From Xiphophorus maculatus (Eukaryota > Chordata > Actinopteri > Cyprinodontiformes > Poeciliidae): DNA of 64,000 nucleotides. The first letter of the stretch is position 1. Each line of letters opens with the position of its first letter. Shown here in pieces: positions 1 through 12,100 of the stretch. A model generated the notes under the pieces. That model did not search any database and was not told the DNA's origin. It worked only from the letters and a program-made list of their open reading frames with translations. Where the stretch lies: assembly GCF_002775205.1 (NCBI RefSeq), contig NC_036448.1, forward strand, positions 3,994,572-4,058,571. The letters are read 5' to 3'. The translations under genes were made by a program, and so were the position numbers.

Positions 1-1180
1 CTTTGTCATTTCAATGTCTGCTTCTACTGTGGCCAACTGTAGCCCTGCTGAGCCAGTGTCCTGCATGTTTCCCTGCAGAGGCCTTTCAATAAACCAGCCC
101 TTCAATTCTGACGTGTTGAACATGTAAACAAACGCTGGCTTGCAAAAGTATTCATACCCCTTGAACTGTTCCAGATTTTGTCACGTTATAACCACAAACA
201 TAAAAATATTCCATTGGGATTTTATGTGACAGAACAACTCAGTGTGGTAACACAACTGCGACACAACTAAGATTTTTTTATTTTTGGCAGAAATTTACTC
301 CTTTTTTTGTATCTACAACGGTCCTAATACGCAGTTCTAAAAATGTGACAGGCAATAAGCAAACACAATGATGCGTAAACTGCAAACTCTAAGAAACTCT
401 GTTTCTGTTGGTGTATCTGCTCCAGTGTTCTAACCATCTAAATTGTGCTTATATTGATACTTACATCTGGATACACTGAGATTCCCATCAATGCACCGAA
501 CCACAGCGTAATTTTTAAGCGTCCATTTATCAACACATCTCGGGTACTCTGTGCCCCCATTTCTGATAAACGTATTGCCAGAATTTATTAGGTCAGAATA
601 CTCTGTAGTGTCCAGAAGACAGAAATCCTCTGTAAAAAAGAAAAAGAAGAAAACACTTTTCTTTACGCCTGTTGTTTTTTTTTTTTTTTTAATGAAACAG
701 TTTCAGTGTTGTTTTCCTTCTACCTTTACATTTGGGGACTTCGGACCACGTGCCACCTCTGTGACACACCACAGTGTCAGGACCCACTAACTTGTAAAAG
801 TTCTGACACGTGTATTTCAAAGAACGTTGCTGCTCCTGTGGCTCAGGAAGCCCGTTTGGAACATGAGGGATCTCTCCACAATTATCGACTGAAAAGGAGG
901 AACAGAGTTTCATAAAACATTAGGCTGTTAAAGTCGAGTTCTTTAGATTAACACTTCACCTCACACAAATCAACAAATCTCTCTGTCTGACTCAGCTTTG
1001 TATGCCGCACGCTCATGAGAAATGTGCGAATTACTTACATGGTTATTTTGATCACATTCTAGATAAATACATTTAATATAAATGAAGAAATCAATGTGCT
1101 TATTTACTGGATACGAATGTAGTCTGAGTGTCCGTGGGTTCGGCAGCACGTGCTGGAACAAACAGAGCAGAGGCAGGTTT
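1..1180. repeat. Older duplicate of the gene 2 3' region
   Basis: Matches 9377-10247, covering the SCR19-like and SCR20-like exons and the flanking introns of genes 1 and 2. The part around the SCR19-like exon and the segment 1-180 are nearly identical; beyond about 930 the match weakens with many indels. This copy has extra sequence at about 187-450, part of which looks like a teleost interspersed repeat starting near gcaaaagtattcatacccct. Confidence 0.8.
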
Positions 1181-2637
1181 TCATATTTGCTCGTTCTCTC
1201 ACAGTGTTGAATAAAACAGAAAATATTCATTTCGCGCAGATTTTTTTTTTTTTCTACTTTGAAATTTTCTCTTTAACGTACACAACTCACTTTGAATATT
1301 TAAAGTACATACTTTTTGAAATGCAGGGCTAAATGTGACTGGATACAACAACATAATAAATAACATCATAACAAATGACATCACCCACTGATGTTTTTTT
1401 TTTTAACATGCAAATCTTTATCCTGTCTTTACTGTGGCACCTTTTGTTTTTCTGAACAACCTTACCATATGTAATTGTCAAAATACCAAACACATTTATT
1501 TACATTGCATGCTTCCGTTTTGAGATATCAATGTTTATATGTTGTGGACATTATAATCGCCTGATAAGTTTTACATAGCCAATAAGCGGTGCCGGTTTCT
1601 GACACGGGCGACATGGGCAACAGCCCAGGGCGGCATGTTGTGGGGTGGGCAGCATAAGCGCACCCACATCTGACAGAATGTCCCCCCTCCCCATGCCGCC
1701 ACGTCTATTCATTTGAAATGAACACCTTTGTGAGTCTCAACACAATGACCACTTACTGCAACGTGGAATTCCGGCCCAGTTTCCACCCTCGCAGTAGGCA
1801 CTTTTTTTGGACTGTCTGTCCTCTGTGAGAAATCCTTGTCTGCACTGATACTCCACTTTGGAATAAGCAGCAAACACCTCCTGGTAGGTCTGAGTAACGA
1901 CGGCATTAGGGACAACTGGTGGCTCGCCGCACGCCCTGGGGTGTTCTGTGAATAAACCGTGACAGTCAGTCGGAATGGAAAAAGGTGTTTTGTTGTTGTT
2001 TTTGTTTTTCAGGTTCAGGACTTACTCTGACAGAGCGGCACCGCGGACCACGTCCCACTGTGACACTCCACGATGTTATCCTGGCCGTTTAGCGAATATC
2101 CTGCGTTGCAGTTTATTTCTAACGAGCCGTTCAGGTTTTGCTTGAATTTGCCGTTTGGAATAACCGGAAGAACGCAGACTGTGTCCACTGGGAAACAGAA
2201 AAAATATAAACATACAACCTTTTCTTTTTAAAAAAACATAATTAAATCAGTCCAGAAGAGTCATTCATGAATTAAAAAAAATAAAATAAAATAAAAAATC
2301 CTCACCAACACACTCCGGTTTCTTGTACCAGACGCCATCTTGACATATGATTGTCGCCCACCATCCCTCCTCTGTGGTTTTGTATCCCGCATCGCAGCTG
2401 TACGTCACATGTGAGCCATGAGGATGAGACTCTCTCACCGGGAGAAAATAACCGTTTTTCAGGTCGGGAGCGCCGCACGGCTCCCCTTCATCCACAGCTG
2501 AAACAGACAGAAAAACTGTCAAGAGATCATGTCAGCAGCAGCAGCTTCTCTAAAACCAAAAAACATGAACGTCTCTTACCAAGCAGCAGTCCAGGAATCC
2601 AGACCAGGAGCGCAAATCTCAGACCCGTCAGCCGCAT
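465..2637 (-). CDS. Complement factor H-like gene 1 (3' end beyond left edge)
   Basis: Secreted short-consensus-repeat protein, probably a factor H-like regulator or decoy that binds C3b or surfaces in plasma. Coding exons, 5' to 3': 2580-2637 (signal peptide, start MRLTGL, hydrophobic core LLVWIPGLLL), 2306-2497 (SCR1), 2026-2178 (SCR2), 1757-1945 (SCR3), 724-888 (SCR4), 465-629 (SCR5). All introns are GT-AG and phase 1, so any SCR can be skipped in frame. SCR1-4 each have four Cys and a late Trp. SCR4 (CQNFYKLVG, WSEVPKC) resembles factor H SCR19, and the aberrant SCR5 resembles SCR20. At least 307 residues are visible. The short tail exon expected from gene 2 would lie left of base 1, so the gene is cut by the window edge, not broken. 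The start is the first ATG before the signal sequence. SCR-only identity is firm; orthology to CFH rather than a CFHR-type gene is inference. Confidence 0.88.
1582..1690. repeat. Dispersed repeat, also at about 8588-8690
   Basis: Shares gggcaacrgcccagggc, the ttgtggg context and a nearby gcaccc/gcgcac block with 8588-8690. It sits in the gene 1 intron between SCR3 and SCR4. This is a common fish interspersed repeat of uncertain class. Confidence 0.5.
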
Positions 2638-3984
2638 GTTGTCAGGAGTCAAATCGCAGCCTTTAGACTGGGGAGTGAGGATCCTTGTTCAGATCAGATG
2701 CCTGTTAATAATTAAGGCATTTCCCGCATACAGAGAGATAAGAAGTGAAGAAAAAAGTCAACATTGGATCGAGCTGCTGCTGCTGCTGCGGGGCTGTCGA
2801 TACAAATTGTGCAAGTCGGGACATTTTGGTGATGAAGTAAGAGAAAGGGAACAAACACACAAATTATGCTCATGTTTCCTTGTAATTTCACTTCATGATT
2901 TCTATGATGACAATAAAGATGATGATGATGATGATGATTGTTATTATAAGTTTTCTACCCTGTCTGTTGGAGAAAATAGGAACCCCATAAAGTAGTAACA
3001 TTTTTGAACACAATGTGTTAAAAATATCTGTTTACTATCCAGGTTTTGACAGTGATTTCCCAGCACGGTGTGACAAAATACCAGCTTTACGAAACACCAG
3101 AGCATAATGTCAACAAACTGGTTCAGAAGTGATTCGTCTGTGAGGATCGACTCCTTTGCACGATTTCATCGTCTTGGTTTCACCAGCGCTTCTCTGTTTT
3201 ACAAATGCCGCCTCAGTCAACACCAAGGTCCCCAATTATTTTCTTCTCGAGAAGCAATCTGAAGCAGGAGCGCAAAGTTTGATTTTGCTGTCCTGTCATA
3301 AAACAAAAAGACACCCAAACAATATTCCTATCAACCGGCATGACATGATAGAGTCTATGGCTGATTGGATTGATTGGATTAATGGATTATTGAAATAATC
3401 TGAAACTAATTTGGTAATTGGAGCATACAGACTCCAAAAGGGACATTTATGGAATATGTTGTCAAAAGAACATGTCATGAGGTGCGGTTGGTGAGGCAGA
3501 CGCAGCGGACCCAGGTCAGATGAATTATAATGATTTTAATGGTAAAGCACAGTCCAAACAACGAGCAGCAGGCACATGGAAACACTGACGACGACTAGAC
3601 TAGACTAGACATTGACAACGACAAGGACCCGACGAGGAACAAGGAACACAGGTGGAGTTAAATACACGGGCGGGTAATCACAGGAACGAGACACACCTGG
3701 GAACAATCAAGGGGAGGACAGGACAACGAAGAGACTCAAGAACACAGAAAACTCTAAATAAACACAGAAAAACACAGATCCTGACAGAACAACATATTCA
3801 GAGCACTAATTAAGTCAAAATTGTACAACAATATGTACATTTTGCATTGAAAATATATATATAAAAAAACACAACAAACAACTTTGCATTTGTTCTACCC
3901 AGAACTCTTCAAGTGGCATAGTTTAGCTTCACCTGGTTCAAATTCTTTAAAAAAGGAAAAGAAACAACTAATGAAGCACCTTAC

Positions 3985-4086
<102 letters not shown>

Positions 4087-4391
4087 AAACAACCTATAAA
4101 ACGTGGAGTGCACAAGCGGCTGTTTTCACCGATTCTTTTATTCACAGCTACTTCACATGAAATTGACAGTTTTAAATTGTTTTATAGTTTTCAGATATTT
4201 CCTGTCACGACTTTATTATTCATCACGTTTACATACACAAATATTCTTTGTATTTTATGGAGACACTGTTTCTGCAGCAAGAGCAGATTCATTCATTAAG
4301 TTTTTAAAAAAATTCTGACCACTTGGGGGCGCCAACAGTCTGAACATTAAGCTGACCTTTTAGAAATCTCCACAATACTATTGGTGATTAG

Positions 4392-4616
4392 CGTCCATCC
4401 ATCCATCCATGGATGGACACTATCCATTGTGTCCATCCATTGGATGGACACAATGGACACACTTGTCTTGTACATTCTGCGTCTTCTTCTCTCATTCCCT
4501 GCGCCGTAGCAACTGCCACACCAATGTCTGTGCTGCTCGCTTCTCCTCTTAGGTCCATGCTTGTACCTAAGCATGGACAGTAAGCTGTACTCACAGTAAC
4601 CTGTGAGTACAGCTTA
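4392..4616. repeat. Cluster of perfect short palindromes
   Basis: Arms 4423-4439 and 4441-4457 (17 bp, 1-nt centre); 4553-4562 and 4569-4578 (10 bp, 6-nt loop); 4581-4596 and 4601-4616 (16 bp, 4-nt loop). A further 12-bp pair lies at 4739-4750 and 4761-4772. All are perfect. Confidence 0.9.
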
Positions 4617-4769
4617 AATATCAAATATGATTTTAAAAGCAATATTGTCCTAAAATACACAAATGTGCAGTTGTAGTCTTGAGAATCTTGAGAATATTAT
4701 TCCTTTATAACTATTTTACAATCGATGATTAGAGGTCTATGTAGCAAACAGATGTGTCCTTGTTTGCTA

Positions 4770-4915
4770 CATCCATCCATCCATTGATGGATGGATGGAT
4801 GGATGGATGGATGGATGGAGGGGCCATCCAGGGGCTGGGAGGGCTGCTGGTGCCCATCTCCAGTGAACGTTTCGGGCAAGAGGCAGGGTACACCCTGGAC
4901 AGGTCGCCAAAAAAA
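4770..4915 (+). mobile_element. Short remnant of the same LINE-tail repeat, with GGAT tract
   Basis: A GGAT-type tetranucleotide run (about 4789-4818), then ctggtgcccatctccagtga and gggtacaccctggacaggtc, parallel to 7960-8025. Confidence 0.5.
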
Positions 4916-5794
4916 ACCCCTAACAAAATAAATAAATACATAAATAAATAAAAAGAAAACAGTTTAAAATGAAAAACTTCCAATTCTAGAGTAAGAGTAA
5001 TTTGTACCCACAGTGTGTATGTGATGTGATCATAGTGTGTGTGGAGTGATAAACAGAAGATGAGTAGGATAAAATTAATCATAAAATAATTTGAAAAAAT
5101 TAATTTGATAAAATGATGAAAACACCAGTGCCTACGGCCAACTCTCTCCTCTTCCTCTCTTTGGTCCTCCTCACCTTCATCACCTCTTGTGATTCCTACA
5201 TTCCGATCTATTTCAGCGCGTTCAGATTGAAAAGGCTTAAAACCTCGAAAAGAAAAAAAAGAGAAAAGAATAAAAATAAAATAATCATGAGTCCCTGGGT
5301 GAAGCTACTGAAGCCACAAACAGAATGAGTTTTCTTAAGCAAGAAGAATCCTGTAAGATATGAGAACCAGGCCATCTTGCTGATTAAATGGCTGGCAGTT
5401 TGACCATTACACATCATTTGACCAGAATGCATTGCAGCGTGAACAACGAGGCGACGTTCGTGTGACAATATATATATATTTTTTTACATTTTATAAAAAC
5501 TAAACAGTCTACAGTAATATTGTTATATTGTTTTTACATCTAAAATAGATATTTCTCAAATAAAGTTAATTGTTACAACTAATCATGGATCTGAGAGTTT
5601 TTCATGATGGGCACAAGAACGAGTTGTAGTAGAAACCAGAGCTAACAGCTTACAGTGCCTGTCATAATATGCATTATATACCCACTGAGGTTTTTTGTGT
5701 TGTGTTTTGTCGACTAGAGTTTTCAAATGGGAAGGTTGACATCTTTGGGGAATTTAGAAGAAAAGAGAACGCACAAGAGACGATCTGTTTAGAC

Positions 5795-5800
5795 TTTATT
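5795..5800 (-). terminator. Polyadenylation signal after the fibrinogen-like exon
   Basis: AATAAA on the minus strand 47 bp past the TAA of the orphan exon. Confidence 0.55.
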
Positions 5801-5847
5801 GCCAAACATTCATGTTGGACACAGTGCTGGATGCTTGAGCTGCTGAT

Positions 5848-6104
5848 TTACTCAGCAGGGCGAATCTTCATGCTGATGGCCTTGAGAGAATACATACTGC
5901 CCTTCCAGCTGTTCCAGATTACTCCAACCTCAAATCGGGTCCCCTCACTGCCCCAGGTGTAGACTCCGTTTGGGTTTCCATACTGGCATGTCGGGCCGAA
6001 CCAGAAAGCTCCCAGAAAATGTTTTGGACAGTTTTCCGACCCAACGTGTTGATAATAGTCAAAAGTAGCAAATTTATGATAACGGAGATATGTCAGGGTG
6101 TCTC
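5848..6104 (-). pseudogene. Orphan terminal exon of a fibrinogen-related-domain protein (MFAP4/ficolin-like)
   Basis: The last exon of a fibrinogen-like C-terminal (FReD) gene, 257 bp, opens after a good acceptor (ttggcag) in phase 1 and runs to TAA at 5848-5850. It has the FReD hallmarks GDTLTYLRYHKFATFD (calcium-site region), ENCPKHFLGAFWF, NPNGVYTWG and WNSWKGSMYSLKAISMKIRP. A minus-strand AATAAA at 5795-5800 follows only about 50 bp after the stop. I could not find the 5' half of the domain, a collagen or coiled-coil exon, or a signal exon between 6.1 and 8.8 kb. It is therefore either a gene fragment left by rearrangement or the end of a gene with distant exons. The reading frame is intact, so decay is not shown. 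The family call is firm; function as a gene is doubtful. Confidence 0.6.
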
Positions 6105-6159
6105 CTGCCAATAAGAAAAGATTGAAGTTAAAGAGAAACACATGACTTATCACACGAAA

Positions 6160-6310
6160 TAACTTATTTATGTGTGATTTTAATTTAATTTCTTATTTAA
6201 TGGAAACGCCGCGATTGCGAAATAGTGATTTTTCAACATTAGCAGAACGTCGACAAAGATTTGCGCACATTTGTAATGGAGACGCCTCTAGTGACGTTCT
6301 TAGCAAACCT
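6160..6310. repeat. Dispersed repeat, also at about 50390-50535
   Basis: Both contain atgtgtgattttaattt, ttttcaaca, gacaaagatttgcg/gacagagttttgcc and atttgtaatggaa/gagcg-type blocks in the same order. Internal identity is moderate. Confidence 0.5.
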
Positions 6311-7924
6311 GTTGTCAGTTGTGGGCTCGACGCTCCGGGGACGACGAATGACGACGAGAAGCAACAGTTTTCCAACATCCCAGGTGTTTGCTCTGCAATC
6401 ATGTAACATTTAGACAACGGGGGGCAATCAGCCATTGAGGATGGAGCAGATGGTGGGACACACATTGTGAAAAAGAAATCATCCAGCTACCAGTTGGGCA
6501 TTGACTAATACTGATAACTTTTGACATCTTAAATTATTTAAATTGAACATATCAGATAAGCTTATCTAGTACTTAGTAAAGGATAGCTTGAACTATGAGG
6601 AAAAACCTGATTCTATGGAACATATTTTTGTGGTGTTTGATATAACGTCCATGTGTTTCATAACTGTAATCGTTTTTCCATTGATTCTATTCTGGAGCTT
6701 TTGTATTTTCACTTTTTGCTTCTTCAGTTCCCTGTAGGTTCCCATGGTAACTGCTGTCCTCTCAGATGATATATTGACCTGAAACCTTCTCAGTCGGGAC
6801 TTTCAAGATGTTACTAGCATTTTTAACAACTCTGCAGTTTTTTTAGTTTTTTTTTTAGATGTTTGTAGCTCAGCAGCTTGGTTCAACATCTGCCCCATAT
6901 CCCACAGCTCACTGGGTGGGAGGTTCTGGAATGTTCTCATTGGTTGATTGTCCCATCATTATCTATATGCGTCATGAAAAATCAATGCAGGGTTCTGTAA
7001 AGATCCAGAAACATCTGCTTCTGCAGTGCATAGCAGATCTGTCCTGAGTTTCAGAAGGATGCTTATTGAAGACCTTTCATTTCTAAAACTCTCGGAATGA
7101 AAAATGTGGAAATAAGCCAACGATCCAGACACCATCATCAATGTTTGATACATTCAAGAAGTTTCTCCCAGCCATTGCGTATGATGATGAGGCCTTTGTG
7201 AAGATCAAAATCTCTGCCTGTTTTATTTGTCCTTTGTTTCTATCTGCAATGGTCCCGATACACCATCATGCAAAATTTATAGTAGCCGTTTTTAGAAGAA
7301 CAAAAAACACCAAATAGACAAATGGTGACTTTCTTATTTTAGGAGCGTGTTGTTTGAGTTGGATAACATAGTTCTGACTCCTAGGATGAAATTATCAATC
7401 TCGTGGATAAAAACAGCTCAGTACAAAAAGATTGGCTGATTGCACCTGTGTGACAGTCAGTAATACGGACTATTCTACAGAATAGGAAGACTAATACCGT
7501 GGCTAATAGTTGGAGTAAAAGCGCTCTGGATCAGAAAATATCACTATCAGCAAAAATGTAGTCAGACATCAGGATGGGTCAAAGTGTCTCCACTGGCTTA
7601 GAGGGAGAAACAGCGTGTCAGGCGATGAAGTGATGAAGCCGAGCGTATAGACAAAGCCTGGGCTGAACTTTATTTTATGCTACAACGGAACGAGCCAGCA
7701 ATGTAATAAATGTGAAGTTGTTGCGAACGCATTCCTTGTTTGCATTTATTTTCCAACCATTAGCTCCCAGAAGCAGTCGACTCCTCTCCTCGATGGATCA
7801 CTTTCAACAAATATTCCAGGCACAGAACTGAGCATGTGGTGGATTTCTGCCGATGGCAGTAGGACCACAGGGAGCTGGACTGCTTCACATATTATCTCTC
7901 ATGTCATATTGTCAGGATATAATG

Positions 7925-8265
7925 TCCATCCATCCATTTTCTAACACCCCTGTCGGGAGGGGTGCTGGTCTGTCTCCAGCTAACGTTTCAGACGAGAAGC
8001 GGGGTTCACCCTGGACTGGTCACCAGTCTGTCGCAGGGCAACACAGAGACAGACAGGACAAACAACCATGCACACACACACTCAACTAGGGAGAATTTAG
8101 AGAAACCAATTAACCTGACAGTCATGTTTTTGGACTCTGGGAGGAAGCTGGAGAACCCGGAGAGAACCCACGCATGCACAGGGAGAACATGCAAACTCAG
8201 TGCAGAAAGACCCCGGGCCGAGAATCGAACCCAGAACCTTTTTGCTGCAAGGCAACAGTTCTAAA
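7925..8265 (+). mobile_element. LINE 3'-tail-type teleost repeat
   Basis: Starts with catccatccattttct and contains caccctggactggtcacca, gggagaacatgcaaact and cgaacccagaacc, typical of a very common fish repeat associated with L2/Maui-type LINE ends. It has no open frame of note. Family naming is from memory. Confidence 0.6.
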
Positions 8266-8864
8266 ATGTCAGATTTAACAAATATGTAAAAATAAAAAAG
8301 TTACCCTATTAATTTTTAATAGTTTTTGCAAGGTACTCTGATTAAGACAAGCTTGAAATGATACTGAACTTTTTCTCTGAAAAAAGAAGTGAAGAAATTG
8401 TCAACTTTATGTCAAAGGATCAGTTTCACTGTGGCAAACAAACTAGATCCACAAATATCTATCAGATAATATCTATCTGCTATCTGGTAATCAGGTAATT
8501 AATATTCCTAAAGGAAAAAATAGATTATGATTATGCCTTATTTCCAGTGATTGTGGTTCTGATTCCAGTGTAGTACAGTTGACTCCCATGAACAGTGGCA
8601 GATTCTGATATGGGCCACATGGGCAACGGCCCAGGGCATCTTGTGGGGGGCGGCATGAGCTCCCCTCAAGATGCACCCCCACTCTCAGTTCTTAATGTAA
8701 TACCCACATGGCAGATTATCACATGAAATATCTCGCCAATCACCAACAACCCGCCTCCCGTTCCCTCGTTAGCCCCACCCACAGCGGGCGGCTACAAATG
8801 TCCCAAATTCTCCTAAAAACTTGACAGGTGTGGTCAAGAATGACTCCTGTTAAAGTCGAAATGT

Positions 8865-8870
8865 TTTATT
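8865..8870 (-). terminator. Polyadenylation signal, factor H-like gene 2
   Basis: AATAAA on the minus strand, 261 bp past the stop. The neighbouring tcgaaatgttttatt matches tcgaaatattttatt of genes 3 and 4, so the signal is conserved among paralogues. Confidence 0.75.
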
Positions 8871-9130
8871 AAGTAGCTGTTGCAGGCAACAGAGACAAAG
8901 TCAGACAGAGGTTTTTTACAATTCTCTGTATGAAACGCACAACTATAGAAATGCTACTGGAACAATCTAAATACAGAACATGCTATACTGTGGTAGAACA
9001 GCATGAAAATATCCAGCCTGGCTGTTGGCAACGCATTCAATCTCAAGTTGTTTCAAATGGGTTCATGTTTCCATTTGTTCTCAGTCCATCAGCTCAGCCC
9101 AAGAGAGCCAGATCTTTTCCCGATGGGGCC

Positions 9131-12100
9131 TCAGCATAGACCCTGGTTACAGTAAAGACATAAAAAAAAAAAAAAAACTGCTTTAGATGTTTATACAAAT
9201 AGATACACAAAAAATAACACAACTTTAACAGGGGTACTTTGAAATGCCTGAAATATTAAGAGCATGTGAGCAACAAAAACATCTTTAGGTAACACACAAA
9301 TACTCACAGCGTTTATCGTGGTCCAGTTGCAACCTGAAAAAAAACAACAACAAAAAAAACATTTGAATTTCTATACTTTGTCATTTCAATGTCTGCTTCT
9401 ACTGTGGCCAACTTTAGCCCTGCTGAGCCAGTGTCCTGCATGTTTCCCTGCAGAGGCCTTTCAATAAACCAGCCCTTCAATTCTGACGTGTTGAACATCT
9501 AAACAAACGCTGGCTTGCAAAAGTATTCATACCCCTTGAACTGTTCCAGATTTTGCCACATTATAACCACAAACACTGATACTTACATATGGATACAGTG
9601 AGATTCCCATCAATGCACCGAACCACAGCGGAACGTTTAAACATCCATTTATCAACACATCTCGGGTACTCTGTGTCCCCATTTCTGATAAACGTATTGC
9701 CAGAATTTGTAAGGTCAGAATACTTTGTAGTGTCCAGAAAACAGAAGTCCTCTGCAAAAAAGAAAAAGAAGAAAACACTTTTCTTTACGTCTGTTTTTTT
9801 TTAATGAAACAGTTTCAGTGTTGTTTTCCTTCTACCTTTACATGTGGGGACTTCGGACCACGTGCCACCTCTGTGACACACCACAGTGTCAGGACCCACT
9901 AACTTGTAAAAGTTCTGACACGTGTATTTCAAAGAACGTTGCTGCTCCTGTGGCTCAGGAAGCCCGTTTGGAACATGAGGGATCTCTCCACAATTATCGA
10001 CTGAAAAGGAGGAACAGAGTTTCATAAAACTGTTTAAGTCGAGTTCCTTAGTTCATCTCATACTTTCTTTTCTCAAACAAATCAACTCTAATTCATTAAC
10101 TCTTAAGAAATGCATAGTTTAGTTTGGTTACATTCTAGATAAATACATGAAATATTAATGAAGAAATCAATGTGCTTATTTACTGGATACAGTGTCCTTT
10201 GATCCGGGTCCGGCAGTAGGTGCTGGAACAAACAGAGCAGAGGCAGATTCATCTTGTTATTTGTTGTAAAGCTGGTGAGACACTGACTTAATCATAATCA
10301 TATTCACAAATATAGACCTGCATGTTACAGTTTACATGAGGAAATTCTGTGGTAAGAGGAGAAAACTATAAATATATCGCTGCACTTGACTTTACTATAG
10401 CTAGCTCGCTGATGCTGTCTCTTACTCTGCAATTGTGGAGTCACAATGTCTGGGATCATGAGCGCCCCCTGCTATGAGGCAAGAGAACTGCCTGCCTCAC
10501 CTCGACTGTTCTCTGCTGTTTCTGATCGCTCCTCAGCACACGAAACTCGTTACACACACAGTTGGTGACAAAAACCACTGTACATTATATACATAGGCTA
10601 AATTATGGAAAATCAGTTCATATATTAAATGTTTCTTAACCATTTTATTGGCGAAAGGAGAAGCATGGTCTCATTGAATGGCAGCCAGCTCAGTTAGTGA
10701 GAGGTTGATCAATCCCAGGCGAGGTTCAGCTCGCTGCTGCCTCACCGGCTTCACTTCTGAGCATATGAATAGGAATATGCTAAAATTCAGCGATTTAAAA
10801 GACAAAATAATCAGAATCGGTTAAGCTAAATGAAAAATAGGTACTCATAGTACAAACTACAGGGTGAAAAAAGCAATACAAATTATTTCATCATTGTATA
10901 TTATTTTCCCATTATGACAGGTAAAGCTCTGCCTCACCCACCTCCTCTGAGCGCACGTCACTGACATACATATACATACATACATATATGTAGGAATAAA
11001 ATAATTAAATTGAGAGTACAGTGGCAACTACGGAGCCCTCTAGGGGACATGGGGATTTTTTTTCTTTTGCGTTATCTCGCAATACTGTACTGATCAGTCA
11101 TTCAGCATAATTGAATACTGTAAGCATTTCTCACGGTGGTCGCCGTACTTTATGCTTTAATATAAGGTTATGTGAGGTTTTTCCATGAATGTTAATATCT
11201 CGTTGTGAAATATCTGAAGTTTTACATCTTTCTTTAGGATAGAAAGGCACCACAAACCTACGATATAAACAGAAACTTTCCGTAAGAAGGAAAGAAATAA
11301 AAATACATCCAAACTATTTCTACTATTTCTGAGTTATTATCGCGGGTAATAAATCATCTGACAGTTTTAATTGTGTCTCTGTTGTGTTCGTATGGTTTAA
11401 AGAGCTGCTTCCAGATCCATCTCAACCTTAACAGACATAAACATGCAGGAAATAAATCGACTTTCAATCAGTTTTTTGCACCAAACAGTTAATAATAATA
11501 AACAAGTTTTCACTGAGGCTCTGTAAGAGCCATATGAATGAAATAAGTAATTATTGATATGACAGGAGCAGGCGGCTTTGACACTGGGGTGGTGGGTGTG
11601 TCGATGTGGGCGTGGCTGTCATCAAGTATGAATGGGAAGGTTACTGACCTGCTGGCTTTGTGTGTATGAGGAAGCGGTGAGCAGGTTGGTCAGTCCTTGC
11701 AAAGTTTGGAGCATGATGATCAAAATGGAATAAATCGATAATTGTGACAGATCAAAGAAGAGGTTTGGAGTTGATTGATACACGGACAGATGAGATTCCC
11801 CGAGTTAACCCCGTGCGGCCCTATACCATCATTAGTTTGTCGTGTTTTTAATAATAAAAGGTGTTTATTATTATTAAGTCTTTGGTGCAAAAAAAAAAAA
11901 AACTGATTGAAAATCGATTTATTTACTGCATGTTTATGTCTGTTAAGGTTGAGATGGAACTGAAAGCAGCTCTTTAAACAATTCAGACTATGAACACAAC
12001 AGAGATACAATTAAAACCGTCAGATGATTTATTACCCGCGATAATAACTCAGAAATAATCCAAATAGTTTGGATGTATTTTTATTTCTTTCCTACTTACG

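Larger units (their letters stand above)
6105..8864. other. Intergenic, between the fibrinogen-like exon and gene 2
   Basis: Contains the dispersed repeat near 6160, the LINE tail at 7925-8265 and a repeat near 8590. I looked for 5' fibrinogen-domain exons on the minus strand and found none. Confidence 0.55.

Noticed and set aside
2351-2995. 214-aa plus-strand frame over the gene 1 start
   Set aside because: It is antisense to the SCR1 and signal exons, ends in a GAT-repeat Asp run and lacks domain features.
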